From Phytopseudomonas daroniae (GTDB taxonomy: Bacteria; Pseudomonadota; Gammaproteobacteria; Pseudomonadales; Pseudomonadaceae): DNA of 41,150 nucleotides. This document shows, in pieces, positions 1 to 7,757 of the stretch (within the stretch, counting starts at the first letter, position 1; every line of letters begins with the position of its first letter). A program made the translations under genes and the position numbers. Under the pieces are notes generated by a model. That model worked only from the letters and a program-made list of their open reading frames with translations. It did not search any database and was not told where the DNA came from. The DNA is taken from the NCBI RefSeq assembly GCF_004327285.1, contig NZ_QJUI01000029.1, positions 1 through 41,150 of the forward strand, given 5' to 3'.

Positions 1-146
1 TGCCCAGGCAATGTGGCTCCATCTTCGCCCATTGGGCGTCGGTGAGTACAAGTCTAGTCATACCCAAAATTTCACCACAGGAAGGCGGGGTAGGGAAAGC
101 TGTATCTCAACAAGCCCTAGGGTCTGTGTCCAGGAGTGGGGCTCCG

Positions 147-170
147 GCTCGCCCGCAAGCATGCTCCTAC
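147..170. repeat. REP-like palindromic sequence
   Basis: Read on the minus strand, this stretch begins GTAGGAGC and continues into a G/C-rich partly palindromic core that ends GCGGGCGAGC. That matches the general look of Pseudomonas REP elements. It lies in the 261-bp leader before cmoA, where no convincing gene is seen. A 10-nt word, TAGGGTCTGT, sits just before it at 118-127 and matches the arms of the palindromic repeats found further right in the window. Assignment rests on pattern recognition, not on a database match. Confidence 0.5.
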
Positions 171-202
171 GCCGGGGATCGCACGAATACACCCGACAAG
201 GT

Positions 203-230
203 TTGGCTAATCGCCGGACTTGGCTAAAAT
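203..230 (+). promoter_or_regulatory. candidate sigma-70 promoter for cmoA
   Basis: TTGGCT at 203-208 and TAAAAT at 225-230 are separated by 16 bp, a reasonable housekeeping promoter. The predicted transcription start near 237 lies downstream of the in-frame TTG (220) and ATG (229), which supports the GTG at 262 as the true cmoA start. Confidence 0.45.
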
Positions 231-261
231 GCGCGCCTTTCCAGCTCCGCGCAGACAGATC

Positions 262-1005
262 GTGAACAGACAGCCCGACCAACTTTTCGCCCAGCCACTG
301 GATCAGGTACCGGACTTCGTCTTCAACGAAGACGTGGCCCGGGTGTTCCCGGACATGATCAAGCGCTCGGTACCCGGTTACCCGACCATCGTCGAGAACA
401 TCGGCGTGCTGGCCGGCCAGTTCGCTCGACCAGGCAGCCTGCTCTATGACCTGGGCTGTTCGCTGGGCGCCGTCACCCAGGCGCTGCGTCGCCACGTACA
501 GATCGAGGGTTGCAGGGTCATCGCGGTGGACAATTCCGCCGCCATGGTCGAACGCTGTCGCGAATATCTGCACGCCCAGGACGCCATGTTTCAGGAATTG
601 CTGCCGGTCGAGGTTATCGAAGCGGACATTCTCGCCATGGACTGGCAACCCGCCTCCCTGGTGGCGATGAACTTCACTCTGCAGTTCATCGCGCCGGAGA
701 ACCGTCTGGAGCTGCTCAGCCGTATTCACCGCACGCTGCTGCCTGGTGGTGCGCTGATTCTGTCGGAGAAGCTGCGCTTCGAAGACGAACAACAGCATGC
801 CTTGCTCACCGATTTGCATGTCGCCTTCAAGCGCGCCAACGGTTACAGCGAGCTGGAAATCGCCCAGAAACGCAGCGCCATCGAAAACGTGATGCTGCCC
901 GATAGCCTCGAACAACACCGCGAACGCCTGCTCGCCGCCGGTTTCAGCAAGGTGGTGCCATGGTTCCAGTGCCTGAACTTCACCTCCCTGGTGGCCCTGC
1001 CATGA
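262..1005 (+). CDS. cmoA: carboxy-S-adenosyl-L-methionine synthase CmoA
   Basis: CmoA converts S-adenosylmethionine and prephenate into carboxy-SAM, the donor used by CmoB to make cmo5U at the wobble position of tRNAs. The product is 247 aa with a Rossmann methyltransferase fold: the SAM-binding stretch LYDLGCSLGAVTQ, then AVDN in the second strand, and the family-typical C-terminal part with FKRANGYSELEIAQKRSAIE. In-frame starts exist at TTG 220, ATG 229 and GTG 262. The GTG is preferred because homology to CmoA begins at the following residues (NRQPDQLF), because it gives the usual family length, and because a promoter overlaps the earlier starts. It overlaps cmoB by four bases (ATGA), so the two are translationally coupled. 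Cytoplasmic. Function is certain; only the start is open. Confidence 0.95.
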   Translation: MNRQPDQLFAQPLDQVPDFVFNEDVARVFPDMIKRSVPGYPTIVENIGVLAGQFARPGSLLYDLGCSLGAVTQALRRHVQIEGCRVIAVDNSAAMVERCREYLHAQDAMFQELLPVEVIEADILAMDWQPASLVAMNFTLQFIAPENRLELLSRIHRTLLPGGALILSEKLRFEDEQQHALLTDLHVAFKRANGYSELEIAQKRSAIENVMLPDSLEQHRERLLAAGFSKVVPWFQCLNFTSLVALP

Positions 1006-1970
1006 TGCGGCGCATGGATCTCGACGCCCTGCAAGCACAGCTCGCCGGGACGCCGCTGCAGGAATGGAGCGCCGACCTGCCAGGGCAGATCGACGCCAAG
1101 CTGGCCATCGGTCATGGCGACCTGCAGCGCTGGTATGACGCTGTCGAGGCGCTACCGCCACTGGACGCCGAGCAGATCGATCTGCTCAAGGACTTCAAGC
1201 TCGACGGCCCTCGTGACGAGGCCGCACAGGCCTCCCTGGATAGTGCCCTGCGTGGTCTGATCCCCTGGCGCAAAGGCCCGTTCCATCTGTTCGGTGTACA
1301 CGTGGACACCGAATGGCGTTCCGACTGGAAATGGCAGCGGGTTTCCCCGCACCTGGATCTGGCCGGCAAGCGCGTACTCGATGTCGGTTGCGGCAATGGC
1401 TACTACATGTGGCGGATGCTCGGCGACGGCGCCGAAAGCGTGGTCGGCATCGATCCGAACTGGTTGTTCCTCTGCCAGTTCCTGGCCATGAAACGCTACC
1501 TGCCGGACATGCCGGCCTGGCACCTGCCCATCGGTATCGAGGAACTGCCCGCGAAACTGCAAGGCTTCGACACCGTGTTTTCCATGGGCGTGCTGTACCA
1601 CCGACGCTCACCCATCGACCATCTGCTGGAACTCAAGGACTGCCTGCTCAAGGGTGGCGAACTGGTATTGGAGACTCTGGTGGTGGAAGGCGATGCCAAC
1701 CAGGTGCTGGTGCCCGAAGATCGTTACGCGCAGATGCGCAACGTGTGGTTCCTGCCCTCGGTACCGGCGTTGGAACTGTGGTTGCGCCGTGCCGGCTTCG
1801 TCGACGTGCGCTGTGTGGACGTCAGCATTACCTCGATCGAGGAACAACGCAGCACCGAGTGGATGCGCTTCCAGTCGCTACCGGAATTTCTCGACCCGCT
1901 GGATCATCGCCGCACCATCGAAGGCCTACCGGCACCACGCCGCGCGGTGCTGGTCGCGCGCAAGCCCTGA
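1002..1970 (+). CDS. cmoB: tRNA U34 carboxymethyltransferase CmoB
   Basis: CmoB transfers the carboxymethyl group of carboxy-SAM to 5-hydroxyuridine at tRNA position 34, the last main step to cmo5U. The product is 322 aa. The first third is the CmoB-specific N-terminal region, followed by a Rossmann methyltransferase domain with the glycine-rich loop VLDVGCGNGYYMWRM, then FSMGVLYHRRSPIDHL and a C-terminal part containing NVWFLPS, all typical of the family. The start is the ATG overlapping the cmoA stop. Another in-frame ATG follows three bases later. An upstream-extended reading is possible but would lie inside cmoA. A hairpin follows the stop codon. The pairing with cmoA in one two-gene operon is the usual arrangement in gammaproteobacteria. 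Confidence 0.96.
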   Translation: MMRRMDLDALQAQLAGTPLQEWSADLPGQIDAKLAIGHGDLQRWYDAVEALPPLDAEQIDLLKDFKLDGPRDEAAQASLDSALRGLIPWRKGPFHLFGVHVDTEWRSDWKWQRVSPHLDLAGKRVLDVGCGNGYYMWRMLGDGAESVVGIDPNWLFLCQFLAMKRYLPDMPAWHLPIGIEELPAKLQGFDTVFSMGVLYHRRSPIDHLLELKDCLLKGGELVLETLVVEGDANQVLVPEDRYAQMRNVWFLPSVPALELWLRRAGFVDVRCVDVSITSIEEQRSTEWMRFQSLPEFLDPLDHRRTIEGLPAPRRAVLVARKP

Positions 1971-1975
1971 AGAGC

Positions 1976-2019
1976 AGCTGCAAGCCTCAAACAAAGGTTG
2001 AGGCTACATGCCTGCAGCT
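1976..2019. terminator. nested hairpin after cmoB
   Basis: Inner arms AGCCTCAA (1983-1990) and TTGAGGCT (1998-2005) pair perfectly around a 7-nt loop. Outer arms AGCTGCA (1976-1982) and TGCAGCT (2013-2019) can extend the stem with a 7-nt bulge on one side. It begins six bases after the cmoB stop, so it probably marks the 3' end of the cmoAB message. There is no clear run of T, so it could instead be a dispersed repeat; a related word (GTAGCTTGAGGCT) occurs near 16,453. Confidence 0.4.
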
Positions 2020-2044
2020 TTCTCCCGGCATCACAGTGTCGTGT

Positions 2045-2317
2045 TTATTCGCCGTCACTTTTGCGGCGCCACTCGGCCTGCCGCGCAACGACCACCCTGA
2101 GCGGCATCTGCGCTCCGGCGCTTACTCGCTCACGCGCGCTGCCCAAGCGCACCTGACCAAGGTTTTCGAGTGCGAGCAGGCGGCGCATCTTGCGGCGCCA
2201 GCTCCAGGCGAAATACCAGTCGCCCAGCCATTGCGGCAGCCCAGGCGGAGTCATACTCGGTGCTTGCCCTTGAGTCGCGTGCTCAGAACCTGCCACATGT
2301 TGTTTGTTCGCTGTCAT
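2045..2317 (-). CDS. small Arg-rich protein, DUF1127-like
   Basis: This 90-aa reading frame is preceded by a strong ribosome binding site (GAGGAGA, seven bases before the ATG at 2317). The N-terminal 30 residues are polar and of low complexity. The middle holds a Trp-rich patch (WLGDWYFAWSWRRK) followed by RRLLALE, and the C-terminal half is rich in Arg and hydrophobic residues. The layout resembles DUF1127 proteins, small basic proteins of mostly unknown function; some alphaproteobacterial members bind RNA or affect phosphate and carbon metabolism. It is divergent from a LysR-type regulator, a common arrangement for DUF1127 genes in Pseudomonas, so that regulator may control it. The family call is by eye; the existence of the gene is supported mainly by the ribosome binding site and its divergent placement. 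Confidence 0.55.
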   Translation of the reverse strand: MTANKQHVAGSEHATQGQAPSMTPPGLPQWLGDWYFAWSWRRKMRRLLALENLGQVRLGSARERVSAGAQMPLRVVVARQAEWRRKSDGE

Positions 2318-2388
2318 GACAACTCTCCTCAACAACCCTTGATCACCGGTTATCGGCGATGGCTTGCTGACAGATTGAGTTGCGCCTA

Positions 2389-2404
2389 TCGTTAAGACAA
2401 ACGA
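2389..2404. promoter_or_regulatory. inverted repeat in the LysR/DUF1127 spacer
   Basis: TCGTT and AACGA flank a 6-bp centre (16 bp in total) in the 127-bp spacer between the two divergent genes. An interrupted dyad of this size next to a LysR-type gene is a plausible operator, since such regulators usually bind interrupted palindromes upstream of the divergent target. No experiment or alignment supports it here. Confidence 0.3.
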
Positions 2405-2444
2405 GTAATACCTAACAACCAATTAAGAAAATATTAACGTCACC

Positions 2445-3347
2445 ATGAATACAGCCATGCTCGCCGAGCTACCCGCCTCCCTTCCACTATTGGAAAGCGA
2501 CGTGCTGAAGACCTTTGTCGGGATCGCCGAGAGTGGCAGTTTCACCCGTACCGCCGCACAGGTTTTCCGCACCACCGCGGCCGTCAGCCAACAGATCAAA
2601 CGCTTGGAAGAAACCCTGGGGCGCACCCTTTTTCTGCGCGAGAGTCGCCGCGTGCGGCTCACCTCGGATGGTGAAATGCTGCTCGGCTACGCCCGGCGCC
2701 TGCTCAAGCTCAACGAAGAGGCCGTATCGCACTTTCTGGTTCCGAACCTGGCGGGCACGGTTCGCTTTGGCACGGCCTTCGATATCGGCGTGGGTGCCCT
2801 CCCCGAGCTGCTGTCGCAGTTCGCCCTCAGCCATCCGGCAGTTCAGGTCGACGTATCGGTAGGCCGCAGCCGTGAGCTGATCGAACGCCTGGATGAGGGG
2901 GAACTCGACCTCACGCTGATCAACACCGGCAACGGTGATGCCGACGACTCCCGTGGCGAAATCATCTGCAGCGAAGCGCTGGTGTGGGCAGGCCGTGATG
3001 GCGGACTGGCAATCAAACGCAGCCCGCTGCCGCTGGCCGTAGCAAGCCATGGCTGCGCCTGGCGACGCGCAGCCATGGACGGACTCGATCGCATGGGGCG
3101 CAGTTACCGAATCGCCTACTCCAGCGAGCAATGCGCCGGCCAGGAAGCGGCGCTGCTCGCCGATCTGGCCATCGCGGCTTTCCCTGCCAGCCTGGTCAAG
3201 CCGCCGCTACGTCGTCTCAACCAGCAGGAGCACGGGCTGCCGCCGCTGGGCGACTATCACATCAAGTTGCTGCGCGGCAGCAACCGTGGCGCAGCCGCCG
3301 ACGCGCTGGCGGCACAAGTCGCAGTGGCCTACGGCACACGCCGCTAA
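2445..3347 (+). CDS. LysR-family transcriptional regulator
   Basis: The 300-aa product has the LysR layout. An N-terminal winged helix-turn-helix spans about residues 17-76 (LKTFVGIAESGSFTRTAAQ, then TTAAVSQQIKRLEETLG and the wing LFLRESRRVRLTSDGE), followed by a linker helix and a LysR substrate-binding domain from about residue 100 (GTVRFGTAFDIGVGALPELL). The domain looks slightly short and lacks a recognisable ligand signature, so the effector is unknown. The start at 2445 has only a weak AAGAAA-type ribosome binding site; a second ATG at 2457 is possible. The gene faces pdxJ tail to tail with a 4-bp overlap of stop codons and is divergent from the small DUF1127-like gene, its most likely target by position. 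Confidence 0.9.
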   Translation: MNTAMLAELPASLPLLESDVLKTFVGIAESGSFTRTAAQVFRTTAAVSQQIKRLEETLGRTLFLRESRRVRLTSDGEMLLGYARRLLKLNEEAVSHFLVPNLAGTVRFGTAFDIGVGALPELLSQFALSHPAVQVDVSVGRSRELIERLDEGELDLTLINTGNGDADDSRGEIICSEALVWAGRDGGLAIKRSPLPLAVASHGCAWRRAAMDGLDRMGRSYRIAYSSEQCAGQEAALLADLAIAAFPASLVKPPLRRLNQQEHGLPPLGDYHIKLLRGSNRGAAADALAAQVAVAYGTRR

Positions 3348-4090
3348 CAGCGCGCGGCGGCGTCCTGGATCAGTTGCTTCATCTCCCGCACTGCATCCTT
3401 GAAGCCAACGAACAGAGCGTGGCTGACCAACGCGTGACCGATGTTCAGTTCGTTGATGCCGGAGATCGCCGCCACCGGCTCGACGTTGTGGTAATGCAGG
3501 CCATGGCCGGCGTTGACGATCAGCCCGAGCGAGACGCCCAGGGCAACACCTTCGCGGATACGCTGCAGCTCGGCGGCAGCCTCGTGCGGGTCATGAGCAT
3601 CGGCATAACGACCGGTGTGCAGTTCGATGGCCGGGGCACCGACACGTTTGCTCGCCTCGATCTGCCGCGGATCAGCGTCGATGAACAGCGAGACTTCACT
3701 GCCGATAGCAGCCAGGCGCTGTACCGCAGCGGCGATGCGCGCTTCCTGGCCTGCCACGTCCAGGCCACCTTCAGTGGTCAGTTCCTGACGGGTTTCCGGT
3801 ACCAGGCAGACGTGTTCAGGGCGAATTTCTTCGGCGAAATCGAGCATGAAGTCGGTCACCCCCATCTCGAAGTTCATACGCGTCTGCAGCACTTCCTTGA
3901 GCAGGCGCACATCGCGCTCCTGGATATGCCGACGATCTTCGCGCAGGTGCACGGTGATGCCATCGGCACCCGCCTCCTCGGCGTCCAGCGCCGCCTTCAC
4001 CGGGTCGGGATAACGCGTACCGCGCGCCTGACGCAGGGTGGCGACGTGGTCGATATTCACGCCCAGCAAAACACGATTGGTTTCAGTCAC
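3344..4090 (-). CDS. pdxJ: pyridoxine 5'-phosphate synthase PdxJ
   Basis: PdxJ condenses 1-deoxy-D-xylulose 5-phosphate with 3-amino-2-oxopropyl phosphate to give pyridoxine 5'-phosphate in vitamin B6 synthesis. The 248-aa product is a complete TIM barrel. The opening LLGVNIDHVATLRQARG carries the conserved Asn, Asp and His of the active site; GITVHLREDRRHI follows, then LHTGRYA and the C-terminal LNAGHG-like IVNAGHGLHY and LNIGHALVSHALFVG. It is the last gene of the lepA-to-pdxJ leftward block and overlaps recO by eight bases. The recO-pdxJ pair is frequently conserved in gammaproteobacteria. Its stop codon overlaps that of the convergent LysR gene, so any terminator must lie inside that gene. 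Confidence 0.97.
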   Translation of the reverse strand: MTETNRVLLGVNIDHVATLRQARGTRYPDPVKAALDAEEAGADGITVHLREDRRHIQERDVRLLKEVLQTRMNFEMGVTDFMLDFAEEIRPEHVCLVPETRQELTTEGGLDVAGQEARIAAAVQRLAAIGSEVSLFIDADPRQIEASKRVGAPAIELHTGRYADAHDPHEAAAELQRIREGVALGVSLGLIVNAGHGLHYHNVEPVAAISGINELNIGHALVSHALFVGFKDAVREMKQLIQDAAARC

Positions 4091-4781
4091 GGATCGGCTC
4101 CTTGAGCGTCATGAACAATTCGCGGCTGACCAGCGGTCGGCCACCCAGATGAGGAGCGAGCGCCTGGCGCATCAGACGCTTGGCGGCTGCCAGCGCACCC
4201 GGTGCCGTCCAGTCCGCCTCGGCCATGGCCAGCAGCTCGCTGCCGAGAAAGGCGCCCGGCTGCCAATGGCCGATGGGTAGCAGGCCACTGTCGGCCTGCA
4301 GCCGGTAAAGCCCGGCGGCGACCACGGGGTCACCCTGCACATCGCTGTCGAGGGCAAAACCATAGCCGAGTTCGTCGAGCAGGCGCCACTCGAAGGCGCG
4401 CAACAGCGGCTCCAGCGCTCGCCCCTGGGCCAGCGCCAGTACGGTGACGGCGTACTGCTCGAAAATGACGGGATGAGGGTCTTCCGCTGGCAGCACACGG
4501 ATCAGCAATTCATTCAGGTAAAGGCCACTGAACAGCGCCTCACCCGTGAGCAGATTGGGAATGCCGGCCGCTTCCAGCCGGCCCACGTTCTTCAGCTCAC
4601 CGCGCCCGCGGGTTTCCAGTTCGAGAGGAATGAACGGGCGGCCCAGACTACCGGCCTTGCCCCGCGCGCCACGCAACACGGCACGCAAACGCCCCTGGGG
4701 TGTGAGGAAATCGACCAGCGCACTGCTTTCACGGTACGCGCGGCTGTGCAGAACATAGGCGGGCTGGCTGAGCGCAAGCAT
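4083..4781 (-). CDS. recO: DNA repair protein RecO
   Basis: RecO works with RecF and RecR to load RecA on single-stranded DNA covered by SSB during recombinational repair. The 232-aa product has the RecO layout: an N-terminal OB fold (PAYVLHSRAYRESSALVDFLTPQGR, then the basic patch RAVLRGARGK) and a helical C-terminal part beginning near residue 80. The zinc-binding cysteines found in some RecO proteins are absent, as is usual in proteobacteria. It lies 50 bases downstream of era and overlaps pdxJ by eight bases, so all three are likely co-transcribed. Confidence 0.95.
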   Translation of the reverse strand: MLALSQPAYVLHSRAYRESSALVDFLTPQGRLRAVLRGARGKAGSLGRPFIPLELETRGRGELKNVGRLEAAGIPNLLTGEALFSGLYLNELLIRVLPAEDPHPVIFEQYAVTVLALAQGRALEPLLRAFEWRLLDELGYGFALDSDVQGDPVVAAGLYRLQADSGLLPIGHWQPGAFLGSELLAMAEADWTAPGALAAAKRLMRQALAPHLGGRPLVSRELFMTLKEPIRD

Positions 4782-4831
4782 GCTGAATCACCCGCTGTCG
4801 GTACCAGCCGCGAGGCGGCGGGATGGCTGTA

Positions 4832-5734
4832 TCAGATAGTGTCGTAACCGAGAGAACGCAGGGCGCGCTCGTCGTCGGACCAACCGCTTTTGACCTTGAC
4901 CCAGAGGTTGAGCATGACCTTGGTGTCGAACATCGACTCCATGTCCTTGCGCGCGTCCTGACCAATACGCTTGATGCGCTCGCCCTTCTCGCCAATGATG
5001 ATCTTCTTCTGCCCGTCACGCTCGACCAGGATCAGTGCGTGGATATGCATGATCCGCCCTTCGCGCTTGAACTCCTCGATTTCTACGGTGATCTGGTAAG
5101 GCAGCTCGGCGCCCAGCTGACGCATGATCTTCTCGCGCACCAGTTCGGCGGCGAAAAAGCGCCCGGAGCGGTCGGTGATCTGGTCTTCCGGGAAGAAGTG
5201 CACACCTTCCGGCAGACGCTCACCGACCAGTTTTTCCAGAGAATCGAGGTTGTGGCCCTGCTGCGCCGACACGGGCACGATCTCGGCATTCGGCAACTGC
5301 TCTGCCAGCCACTTCAGGTGCGGCATCAGATCGGCCTTGTCGTCCAGGCGATCAGTCTTGTTGACCGCCAGGATCACCGGCCCCTGCACGTACTGAACAC
5401 GTTCGAGCACCATCTGGTCTTCGTCGGTCCAGCGGGTACGGTCGACCACGAAGATCACCACGTCGACATCCTTGAGGGCCGACGAAGCGTTCTTGTTCAT
5501 GTAACGGTTGAGCGCTTTCTCGTTGTTCTTGTGCAGGCCGGGGGTATCGACGTAGATGGCCTGTACGTCACCCTCGGTCTTGATACCGAGCATGTTGTGA
5601 CGGGTGGTCTGCGGCTTGCGCGAAGTGATCGCCAGCTTCTGGCCGAGAATGTGATTGAGCAACGTCGACTTGCCCACGTTGGGCCGGCCGACGATGGCGA
5701 CGTAGCCACAGCGTGTTACAGGCGAATCAGTCAT
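4832..5734 (-). CDS. era: GTPase Era
   Basis: Era is an essential GTPase that binds the 3' end of 16S rRNA and assists 30S subunit assembly. The 300-aa product has an N-terminal GTPase domain: G1 loop GRPNVGKST, a switch region with KPQTTRHNMLGI, G3 DTPGLH and G4 NKTD. A C-terminal KH domain is marked by KKIIIGEKGERIKRIGQDAR. The start at 5734 gives the usual N-terminus (MTDSPVTRCGYVAIVG) and overlaps the rnc stop by eight bases; an extended reading with five more residues (MWRTA) is less likely. Coupling to rnc matches the rnc-era-recO operon known in many bacteria. Confidence 0.97.
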   Translation of the reverse strand: MTDSPVTRCGYVAIVGRPNVGKSTLLNHILGQKLAITSRKPQTTRHNMLGIKTEGDVQAIYVDTPGLHKNNEKALNRYMNKNASSALKDVDVVIFVVDRTRWTDEDQMVLERVQYVQGPVILAVNKTDRLDDKADLMPHLKWLAEQLPNAEIVPVSAQQGHNLDSLEKLVGERLPEGVHFFPEDQITDRSGRFFAAELVREKIMRQLGAELPYQITVEIEEFKREGRIMHIHALILVERDGQKKIIIGEKGERIKRIGQDARKDMESMFDTKVMLNLWVKVKSGWSDDERALRSLGYDTI

Positions 5735-6416
5735 TGCCGTTCTCCACACCCAGAGCGATCAGCGCTGCCGTCGCCGCTACCTGTTCGGCGATGCGGCGAC
5801 TGGCGCCTTGGCCCAGGGTTTTATCATTGAGTAAGTTGACCTGACACTCGACCACGAATGTTCGGCAATGGGGCTCGCCCTGAATATCGACCACCTCGTA
5901 ACGCGGCAGCTCGCAGGCACGTGACTGCAGGAATTCCTGCAGACGGGTCTTGGGATCCTTGTTGGTATCGACCAGGGTCAGACCGTCCAGCTCGTTGGTC
6001 AACCAGGCCAGCACGCGCTCCCGGGCGACGTCCATGCCGGCATCCAGGTAGATGGCGCCGATCAGGGCTTCCAGCGCATCGGCGAGGATCGAATCACGAC
6101 GGAAACCGCCACTCTTCAGCTCGCCGGAACCCAGACGCAGGTACTCGCCCAGGTCGAAACCGCGGGCCAGTATGGCCAGGGTCTCGCCTTTCACCAGACG
6201 CGCACGCAGCCTCGACAGCTGCCCTTCACGGGCCTGGGGAAAGCGCTCGTAGAGCGCTTCACCGGCAACGAAATTGAGGATGGCATCACCGAGAAACTCC
6301 AGACGCTCGTTATTGCGCCCGGCGAAGCTACGGTGGGTCAGCGCCAGGATCATCAGATCCTGATCCTTGAAACTGTGCCCGAGCTGGCGCTCGAGGCGGG
6401 TCAACGAAACACTCAC
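5727..6416 (-). CDS. rnc: ribonuclease III
   Basis: RNase III cleaves double-stranded RNA, including the rRNA precursor stems and many mRNAs and antisense duplexes. The 229-aa product has the catalytic RIIID domain with the signature NERLEFLGDAIL and the second acidic cluster DALEALIGAIYLD. Asp44 and Glu116 correspond to the metal-binding residues of the E. coli enzyme. A C-terminal double-stranded RNA binding domain starts near residue 153 (DPKTRLQEFLQSR) and ends with GQGASRRIAEQVAATAAL. The start codon overlaps the stop of the upstream DUF4845 gene (ATGA) and the 3' end overlaps era, so translation of the three is coupled. In E. coli, rnc regulates its own message by cleavage; nothing visible here proves that. 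Confidence 0.97.
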   Translation of the reverse strand: MSVSLTRLERQLGHSFKDQDLMILALTHRSFAGRNNERLEFLGDAILNFVAGEALYERFPQAREGQLSRLRARLVKGETLAILARGFDLGEYLRLGSGELKSGGFRRDSILADALEALIGAIYLDAGMDVARERVLAWLTNELDGLTLVDTNKDPKTRLQEFLQSRACELPRYEVVDIQGEPHCRTFVVECQVNLLNDKTLGQGASRRIAEQVAATAALIALGVENGND

Positions 6417-6790
6417 GGCATACGCACACGGAATTCTTTATCGAAATTAACCACCAGATCGAGGTTCTCGATCAGCGATTCACGTTTTTCATACTTCAGG
6501 TGGGCGAGAAACTCATTGTTCTCGATGGTCACCTTCAAGACTTCCTTCAGGTTCAGGTCGCGGATGCTGTTGACCGTCATGCCACGGCTGACGTGGGAAT
6601 AGAAATCGCCCACGGTTCTGACTTCCTGCAACTTGTCGGTTTCCACCGAGGTGATGATCTTTTCCATCGACATATAGTCGAGGTAATGCGGAATCACCTT
6701 GAACGCGGTGCTGGCGAGAAACGCCACCACAGCAAGCACCACCAGCCAACTCACAATAGACAAGCCTTGCTGCGAGCGTGCGAATTTCAT
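6413..6790 (-). CDS. DUF4845 membrane-anchored protein
   Basis: This 125-aa protein starts at the ATG at 6790, which has a GGGGAAAA ribosome binding site. An N-terminal segment at about residues 10-30 (LSIVSWLVVLAVVAFLASTAF) is a single membrane anchor with a type IV pilin-like look, preceded by basic residues (KFARSQQG). The remainder is a soluble, presumably periplasmic, domain of about 90 residues. Proteins of this family sit between lepB and rnc across Pseudomonas and related genera, but their role is not known to me. The pilin-like N-terminus lacks an obvious prepilin peptidase context, and the conserved neighbour LepB does not show that it is a LepB substrate. Stop and rnc start overlap. 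Confidence 0.85.
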   Translation of the reverse strand: MKFARSQQGLSIVSWLVVLAVVAFLASTAFKVIPHYLDYMSMEKIITSVETDKLQEVRTVGDFYSHVSRGMTVNSIRDLNLKEVLKVTIENNEFLAHLKYEKRESLIENLDLVVNFDKEFRVRMP

Positions 6791-6897
6791 GTTTTTCCCC
6801 AATATCCAAATAGTTCCAGTCATGCGCATCGGGCGCATGAGAAGACTATAGATAGCTGGCGGCGCCGTATTGAACGGCGCCACAAATATTCATCAGA

Positions 6898-7752
6898 TCA
6901 GTGAATGAGCCCGACACGGGAGAAGTTCGGCAGGTGGCTGAACTTCGAATCCGGCCAACTCATCCAGATGGCGAATGCCTTGCCGACAATGTTGCGATCC
7001 GGAACCATGCCCAGTACATCCTTGGGAATGCTCGGGTCGTTCCAGTAGCGGCTGTCGTTGGAGTTGTCGCGGTTGTCGCCCATCATGAAGTAGTGCCCTT
7101 CAGGAATCGTCCATTCCTTGCCAGGCTCGGCGCGGTAGCGGTTCATTTCCTTGCGGATGCGGTGCTCCACTTCACCCAGACGCTCGCTGTACAGCGTGGC
7201 GCTGCCCAGGCTGCCCGGCTCTTCGCCGATCAATTGCTCGGCCACGGCCTCGCCATTGACGAACAGGTGCTTGTCGCTGCTGTAGCGAACATGGTCACCC
7301 GGCAGACCGATAACCCGCTTGATGTAATTGACGTTTGGGTCGCTGGGGTAGCGAAACACCATGACGTCGCCACGCTGCGGATCACCCACTTCGATCACCT
7401 TGGTGTCCAGTACCGGCAGGCGAATACCGTAGGCGAACTTGTTGACCAGGATGAAATCGCCAACCTCGAGGGTCGGGATCATCGAACCGGACGGGATCTG
7501 GAAGGGTTCGACCAGAAAGGAGCGCAACACCAGCACGATGGCCAGCACTGGAAAGAACGACTTGCCGTACTCGACCAGCAACGGCTCCTTGTTCAGCTTC
7601 TCGACCACCGCCTCGTCGGCTTGCTCGACCTTGCCCTGATAGCTGGCGATCGCCGCACGCCGCCGGGGCGCCAGGAACACCAGATCGAACAGAGCCAGAG
7701 CGCCGCACACGGCGACGGCGATGACCAGCAACAGCGGAAAATTAAATGACAT
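6898..7752 (-). CDS. lepB: signal peptidase I
   Basis: LepB removes signal peptides from Sec and Tat secreted proteins at the periplasmic face of the inner membrane. The 284-aa product has two membrane segments (about residues 4-28 and 62-80) and then the catalytic domain. Box B contains the nucleophile in QIPSGSMIPTL (Ser90) and box D contains the general base in NYIKRVIGLPGD (Lys145), the same numbers as in the E. coli enzyme. Box E is FMMGDNRDNSNDSRYW. It lies five bases after lepA, so the two form one operon as in most gammaproteobacteria. A 107-bp spacer separates it from the DUF4845 gene, leaving room for an extra promoter. Confidence 0.97.
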   Translation of the reverse strand: MSFNFPLLLVIAVAVCGALALFDLVFLAPRRRAAIASYQGKVEQADEAVVEKLNKEPLLVEYGKSFFPVLAIVLVLRSFLVEPFQIPSGSMIPTLEVGDFILVNKFAYGIRLPVLDTKVIEVGDPQRGDVMVFRYPSDPNVNYIKRVIGLPGDHVRYSSDKHLFVNGEAVAEQLIGEEPGSLGSATLYSERLGEVEHRIRKEMNRYRAEPGKEWTIPEGHYFMMGDNRDNSNDSRYWNDPSIPKDVLGMVPDRNIVGKAFAIWMSWPDSKFSHLPNFSRVGLIH

Positions 7753-7757
7753 AGGCC

